A DNA stretch of 35,001 nucleotides from Parvularia atlantis (lineage: Eukaryota > Opisthokonta > Rotosphaerida): contig CALSCO010001040.1 in NCBI GenBank assembly GCA_943704415.1, positions 1-35,001 of the forward strand. The letters run 5' to 3'. A program made the translations under genes and the position numbers. How positions within the stretch are numbered: position 1 is the stretch's first letter; every line of letters begins with the position of its first letter. Under the pieces are notes generated by a model. The model searched no databases. It worked only from the letters and a program-made list of their open reading frames with translations, and was not told the origin of the DNA. Below, one piece after another: positions 30,015 through 35,001 of the stretch.

Positions 30015-33000
30015 TCACTGCGGCAGGCCTGGGCGCGCCTTGCTGTGCACGACCGACGCCATGACCGAGAACCGGCGCGAGCCGGTGGGCTGCGTCACCG
30101 GCGGCGAGATGTAGACGACCTCGCCGATGAGCCACTCGATGCCCCTGCACGCGCGCGCGCGCGAGAGTGAGCGTCAGGGGCGACCGCGATCGCGCACTCG
30201 CAGCCGGCCGCGCACCGCGGGTCGTCCACGGGCACGTCGTCGAGCATGTACTCGTCGTCGCTCAGGGGCTGGGCGAGGAGGGACGGTGTTAGTAGGCACG
30301 GCCTGCACGCGGTCGGCACGCCGCGCACCGCAAACGCCGCAAACGTGCCCTGCTGCGTCGGCAGGAAGAGCACGCGGTCGCCGACGTCAAAGCTGCGCGG
30401 GGGCGGCCACGCGTGAGCATGCGGCGCTGGCTCGGCGCGAGGCACGCCGCGCACCTCGACACGGACACCTGCGCCTTGTTTGGGTTCGCCGGGGCAACGC
30501 TGCGCCGCCGCCGTCAGATGCGCGCCACAAGCACGAACGGCGACCACGCACGGCTCCGGGTGCGGCTCACGGGGCGCCTGGAAGCTGTTCTCCTGCAGGG
30601 CATGAATAATGCCTTGCAGCTGTGCGTCCGCGCGCCGTCGTCAGTGCCGTCCACCGTCGAAGCGCCGCCTTTCGACGCCCCGCACCTGCGTATTCTCCTC
30701 CGAGACCTTCTGCAGTTGCCGGTCGCGCGCGTCAACGTGGCTCCTGAGTTCGCGCGCGCGGTCCTCGGCCGCCTTGAGCTCCTGCGATCGGCTGCATGAG
30801 CCGAGCGAGCCGGCCCGGCGCAGCGGGGCGCACCGCAGCGGCCTGCCGATACGCCTGTCGCAGCGCCTCCATCTGCGCATCAAACGACTCCTTTTGCTGC
30901 AATGCGATGCGAGCGCGCGGTGGTGGTCAGGGTTCCGCGCGCACGCGCAAGCACGCTCTGCGTCGCACGCACGTGCATCAGCTTGCGCTCCTGCTCCGCC
31001 ACCTCGCCCGCCAGCTGCTCCACACGCTCCTTGTTGTCGCGCAGCTCGCTGCGCGTAAGGTTGAGGTCGGTCGTCTGCGCCCTGGAGTACGCGCGAAGGA
31101 GCATGTCAGCGGGCCGTGACGGCGACAAAACGCCGCGGCGCACCCGATGTTGGCGTTGAGCATCTGGTTCATCTCCACCAGCTTCGCAACCTTCTGGTCG
31201 CGCTCGTGCAGGCCGGTCTCGCTCTTGGCCACTTGCACATGCAGGGCATTGATCTGCTCGTTCAGCTTCGAGACGGCCGACTGCTGGTTGAGCGCCCCCT
31301 CCTGGCGCGCCACCTCGAGCGCCGTCTCCAACCGGTGCACGGTGTCGTTGCGCTCGATCTCGAGCGTCTTCTTCTGGTGAGTTAGCAGGGCGTTGTCGTC
31401 CTTTGCCTGCTCCAGCAGCGCCTGCACCGCCCCGTCAGCGTGGCTGTACTGCTTTACCCCGCACGCACCGCCATCTCTACGCGCGACCGCTCCAGTACCT
31501 GCACGCTCGCCCGCAGCTCCTGCTCGACCGCCTGCGCACCGTCAGCGTAAGACGATGACCGGCAGTAGCTGCTGCCGCCGCGGACCGAGGCCTCGGCGAG
31601 GTGTGCGAGCAGCGACGCGCCCTCGGCCTGCACGCTGGTGAGCCCAGCCGATGCTGCGTCGAGCTCCTTGCGGCAGTTCTGCAGGTCGAGCTGCGTCTTC
31701 GTGCTCACGGCCTGCGACTCGCCCATGGAGTGCTGCACGTCGTCGAGCGCCTTTTGCATCTCCTGGACGCGCGCGGCCAGCTTGGCCTGCATGGCGTGTC
31801 AGCGGCGCAGGGCTAGGCGTGATCGCACGCGCCTTCTCCTGCTCGCCCGCGGCCAGCTGCGCGTGCAGGGCTTCGTTGCTCGCCTTCTGCAGCTGCAGCT
31901 CGTCCGAGATCTTGTTGACGCGCTCCTCCAGCGCCGCGATCGCCTCTGCCGCACGCCGCTCCTGCTCCTGCAGCCCACGCATGAGCGGCGTGGTTTGAGA
32001 CACGGGGCGCGCGCACCTCGGCCGCCTTGCGCTGCGTCTCCTCCTTCGTCGTCGTCACGTACAAGAAGTCGTTGTCGTTGCGCTCCTTCTCGTCCTGCAG
32101 TTCCTTGATCTTGGCCTGCGCGTCGCGCAGCTGCGCCTGCATGCCCTCGTGCGTCTCGAGCAGGTCGGCCACGCGCGCCTCGCGCTCGCGCAGCGTCTCC
32201 TTCATTTGCGACTGCGACGACTGCAGCTGTGCGCCCTCCTCGCCCAGCGCGGCCGCCTGCCGCTGCAGCTCCTCCAGCTGGCGCTGCAGCTCTGCGCGGG
32301 CCGTCTCGGCGTTGTCGCGGGCCGAGCGCGCCTCGGCCAGCTCACGTGTCAGGACGGGCACGCGCTCGCGCAGCTCGTCGCCTGCGCCGGCGTCAGCACA
32401 GATGCAGTCGCAGTCGCATGCGGCCCACGCACGCTCACGCTGGGCGCTCGCGAGCTCGGCGCGCGCCGTCTGCAGCGCAATCGACGCCTCGAGGTTCTGC
32501 GGCACACGAGTGCGCGTGAGACAGGCACCTGCGCGCGTGTCAGCACGCCACACACGGGCTGCTCGACGACGTGGAAGTCGGACGCGGAGATCGTCCCCGA
32601 GCGCGCGCCCTCGGCCGTTTGCACGCGCAGCTGCAGGGCGCGGACTGCGCAAGAGGGCGAGCGTCTCCGTCAGCACGCGTGCGCGCGCGCCGCACGGGCT
32701 CGCAGAGGGCGTACTCTCGCCGTCCTTCTGCCGGATGGTCTTGTACACCTGCTGCAGCTCCTCCTCCTTGTCCTTGAGCGCCTGGCGCAGGTCGCCACTG
32801 GCCTCAACGGGCGTCTGCGGGCCGTTGAGCACTGCGCGCCAGCGTCAGGGCTGCGTGCGCACGTGTGCGTCCGTCCATGTACGGCGCGCACTGGAGAAGT
32901 TTTGGCGGAACTGCACCAGGTCGCTCAGGCGCTTGTTGGTCATCTCGGCGTTGAGGTAGTTGACGGCGTCGCGCAAGTGGTCGAAGCGCTCAAGCGAGCG

Positions 33001-34965
33001 GATGTACGCTGTGCCGCCGTACGCCTGGTCAGCGTGCCAGGCCATGCGCGGGCAACGGGGCATGGGCGCACCCTGAACGTCCTCGGGGCGCACGACTGCG
33101 CGCACGCGCGTGGCCTCGGGCGGCGTCACCTGCACGCGCACGTCCACTGCGTGCGGTGCATGAGCCATGGGCACGGGCGTCGATGCGAGAGCCAAAAACT
33201 CACCGATCGGTGCGACGACGCGCTCGGCCTCGGGGCGCAGCATGACGCGCTCGAGCAGTGGCAGCGACTCGCGGCTGCGGCGCTCGACCTCGGACTGCGT
33301 GAGCGCGCGCAGCATCTGGCCGCTCTGGCCGCCCTCGGCTTGCAGCAGCTGCGCGGCGTGCGACGGTCGACGTCAGGCGCGACGCGAGCAGCAGCATCGC
33401 CGCCGGCACCTGGTTGAAGAGGTTCTGGCGCAGAAGCTCGATCAGCACCAGGCCGTAGTTGAGCGGGAGCTCGAGCAGCTGCCGGCACTGGTGGGCGTGC
33501 GTGTGCGGCGGCTCAGCCCGCGCCAGGGTGCCTCTGTGCGACGGCGCCACTCACCGTGGTCGTCAGCTCGCCGCGCACGACGTTCTCGTAGCTGGCGATG
33601 TTGCTGTCAAGGTTGATCATCTCCATTGGCGAGGCCTGCGACTGGAACACGGTGCTGACGCGGCGCGAGATTTCACTCTGCGCGCGGTGTGTGTCAGCGC
33701 AAATGCACGGGGCGCAGGGCCGCCGCCGCGCCTGCTGCGTGGTCAGCGCCTGAACGGTGTCGAAGGCCTTGCGGTACTCGCTGACGCTCACCTTGACCAG
33801 CTGCTCGATGCGCGCGACGGCCGTCTGTGCGCCGCTGCGCATGAGTGACACGCGCACGCCAGAGTGCGCGCATGCCTGGCGCTGCTGCGGGTTCGTGACC
33901 GTCTTGGGCCACTGCGTCCGTTCTGTCTCGAGGGCCTCGTTGGCCTGCCCGAGCTGGCGCCTGCTTTCGTCGAGCTGCTGCAAGAGGCGCTGCACCCCCG
34001 CGACCAGGCTGCCGGCCGCCGTCGTCAGCACCGCGCACGACGAGGGGTCGCACGCACTTGTCGCCCCCGAGGTACGCCTGCATCACGCGCGCGGCGCTCG
34101 AGCGGTAGCGCGCGAGCACCTCTGGCATGCGGTTGACGTTGCGGCGCGTCTTGCCCTTGATGCGCTTGGCTGACGCGCACGCACGCGAGACTGTTCAGCG
34201 CACTGCACGGCCTGTGCAGACCGCGCAGCACAACGCACCGCCCCGCTCGTCGCGCTCCTCCTGCTCGCTCATGTGCGACTGGAGCGTCGCGAGCCTCTGC
34301 TGGCCGACCGCCTGCGACCGTGCTCAGCGGAGAAAATCCCCCACTCTCGCCTCCCTCCAAGACGCACCGTGTCGGCCAGCGAGCCGGTGCCAACGGCAGG
34401 ATGCACGAGTATGCTGCTCAGGCCCATCTCGTTGATCAGGCTGTACTGCGCGCCGATGCTGTTGAACCTCTCCTGCAGCGCCGGCAGATGCTGCGCGACG
34501 AGACTGGTGTGCGTCGCCGTTGTGAGCCGTGCCCGTCCGCTCTCCGCCCGGCGAGCACGCACTCGCTGTGCCGCTGGCTCTCGCGGATCCAGTCGTGCGC
34601 GGCGCCGTCCTGGCGCTGCGACGCCTGGCCGCTCGCGAAGCCGCTTCGGATGAGGTCGTTGGCGCTGCGGCTGACGTCCTGGCCGCGACGCGCGCACTCT
34701 TCTCGTCAGCACTGCATGCCGCTAGCGCGTGCGCGGGCACACGCACCTGCATGCTCTGTAGCGTGTTGTTGACCTGCGCGTCCGTCAGGCGGGCCCAGTC
34801 GGCGGCCTGCACCTGCGTCAGGAACGTCTCAACTGTCGGCCCCGCGGTCAGCCCCGTGCAGCACGTCGCATCCGCGCAGCAGGAGCGCGCACCGGACGCG
34901 TCGCGCGCGAGCGAGGGCGCAGGGCGCGGCGGGGCGGCGGCGGCGGCGTCGCCCAGCGTGCTCAT
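30015..34965 (-). CDS. RB1CC1: FIP200/ATG11-type autophagy scaffold (ATG17-like + coiled coil + Claw)
   Basis: One large gene, roughly 1,200 residues with more than 20 introns. N-terminal part, alpha-helical and ATG17-like: VETFLTQVQAADWARLTDAQ, HLPALQERFNSIGAQYSLIN, RMPEVLARYRSSAARVMQAY, LVAGVQRLLQQLDESRRQLG. A very long coiled coil follows (for example QLEELQRQAAALGEEGAQLQ and RELRSHVDARDRQLQKVSEE). The C-terminal Claw reads VSVSSFDVGDRVLFLPTQQG, TFAAFA, EWLIGEVVYISPPV and RRFSVMASVV. FIP200 and ATG11 share this pattern (F-x-x-GD-x-[AV]-LFLP, then a G-[RK/E]-[IV]-V strand and a closing F-x-V strand). Known role: scaffold of the ULK1/ATG1 complex; the Claw binds autophagy receptors carrying LIR-type motifs. 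ATG11 of yeast and RB1CC1 of animals are orthologous here. Start ATG at 34965 is the first usable one. Confidence 0.85.
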
Positions 34966-34981
34966 GACGACATCGTCGTTC

Positions 34982-34999
34982 TGGTGGTGGTGGTGGTGG
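34982..34999. repeat. (GGT)6 triplet run at the window edge
   Basis: Six GGT/TGG triplets lie just upstream of the FIP200 start and run off the right edge. Whether they belong to a neighbouring exon or to the FIP200 promoter cannot be seen. Confidence 0.8.
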
Positions 35000-35001
35000 G
35001 G

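Noticed and set aside
1-35001. Mobile elements, viral remnants, CRISPR-like arrays
   Set aside because: No transposase, reverse transcriptase, capsid or integrase motif and no spaced direct repeats were seen; repeats are only simple or short tandem ones.

Overview
This is a gene-dense, very GC-rich stretch of a eukaryotic nuclear genome, most likely from a unicellular eukaryote. Seventeen protein genes fill 35 kb, about one per 2 kb. All but the edges are split by many short introns of about 45-80 nt. I built the gene models by hand, joining frames across introns and checking each join against conserved family motifs, so exon edges in weakly conserved parts are less certain than gene identities. 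Introns mostly begin GTGCG and end CTGAC/CTCAC...CAG. I saw no tRNA, rRNA, transposon, viral element or CRISPR array. The gene set (hamartin/TSC1, FIP200-type ATG11 with a C-terminal Claw, a SYP7-type Qc-SNARE, coronin, a caspase-like peptidase) fits a free-living protist, perhaps amoebozoan or a relative, but the group cannot be fixed from this window.

Left part (1-9.9 kb): the C-terminal end of an RCHY1-type CHY/RING ubiquitin ligase (+) with an Asp/His tail; an HDHD3-like HAD protein (-) and a TMEM42-like membrane protein (+) whose start codons interlock in one CATG; a complete TSC1/hamartin (-); and an unrecognised protein of roughly 600 residues (+) whose first coding exon appears to be only the ATG.

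Middle (9.9-23.7 kb): a caspase-like C14 peptidase (-) and a VWA-domain protein (+) divergent from a promoter holding a CRE palindrome; an NMRAL1-like NADPH-sensor protein (+); a polytopic membrane protein of unknown family (-) with TATA, CRE and G-box elements upstream; NOP14 (-), a ribosome small-subunit assembly factor; coronin (-) without the usual coiled coil; and a class I methyltransferase (+).

Right part (23.7-35 kb): an unrecognised protein with a mitochondrial presequence (-), a SYP7-like Qc-SNARE (-), ribosomal protein uS10/RPS20 (+), DNAJC11 (-), and FIP200/ATG11 (-).

The genes are not an operon. Themes recur by function: TSC1 and FIP200 link growth control to autophagy; NOP14 and RPS20 serve the small ribosomal subunit; DNAJC11 and the presequence protein serve mitochondria. 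Intergenic gaps are tiny (24-190 bp, one of 428 bp), so neighbouring genes must share promoters or terminators.
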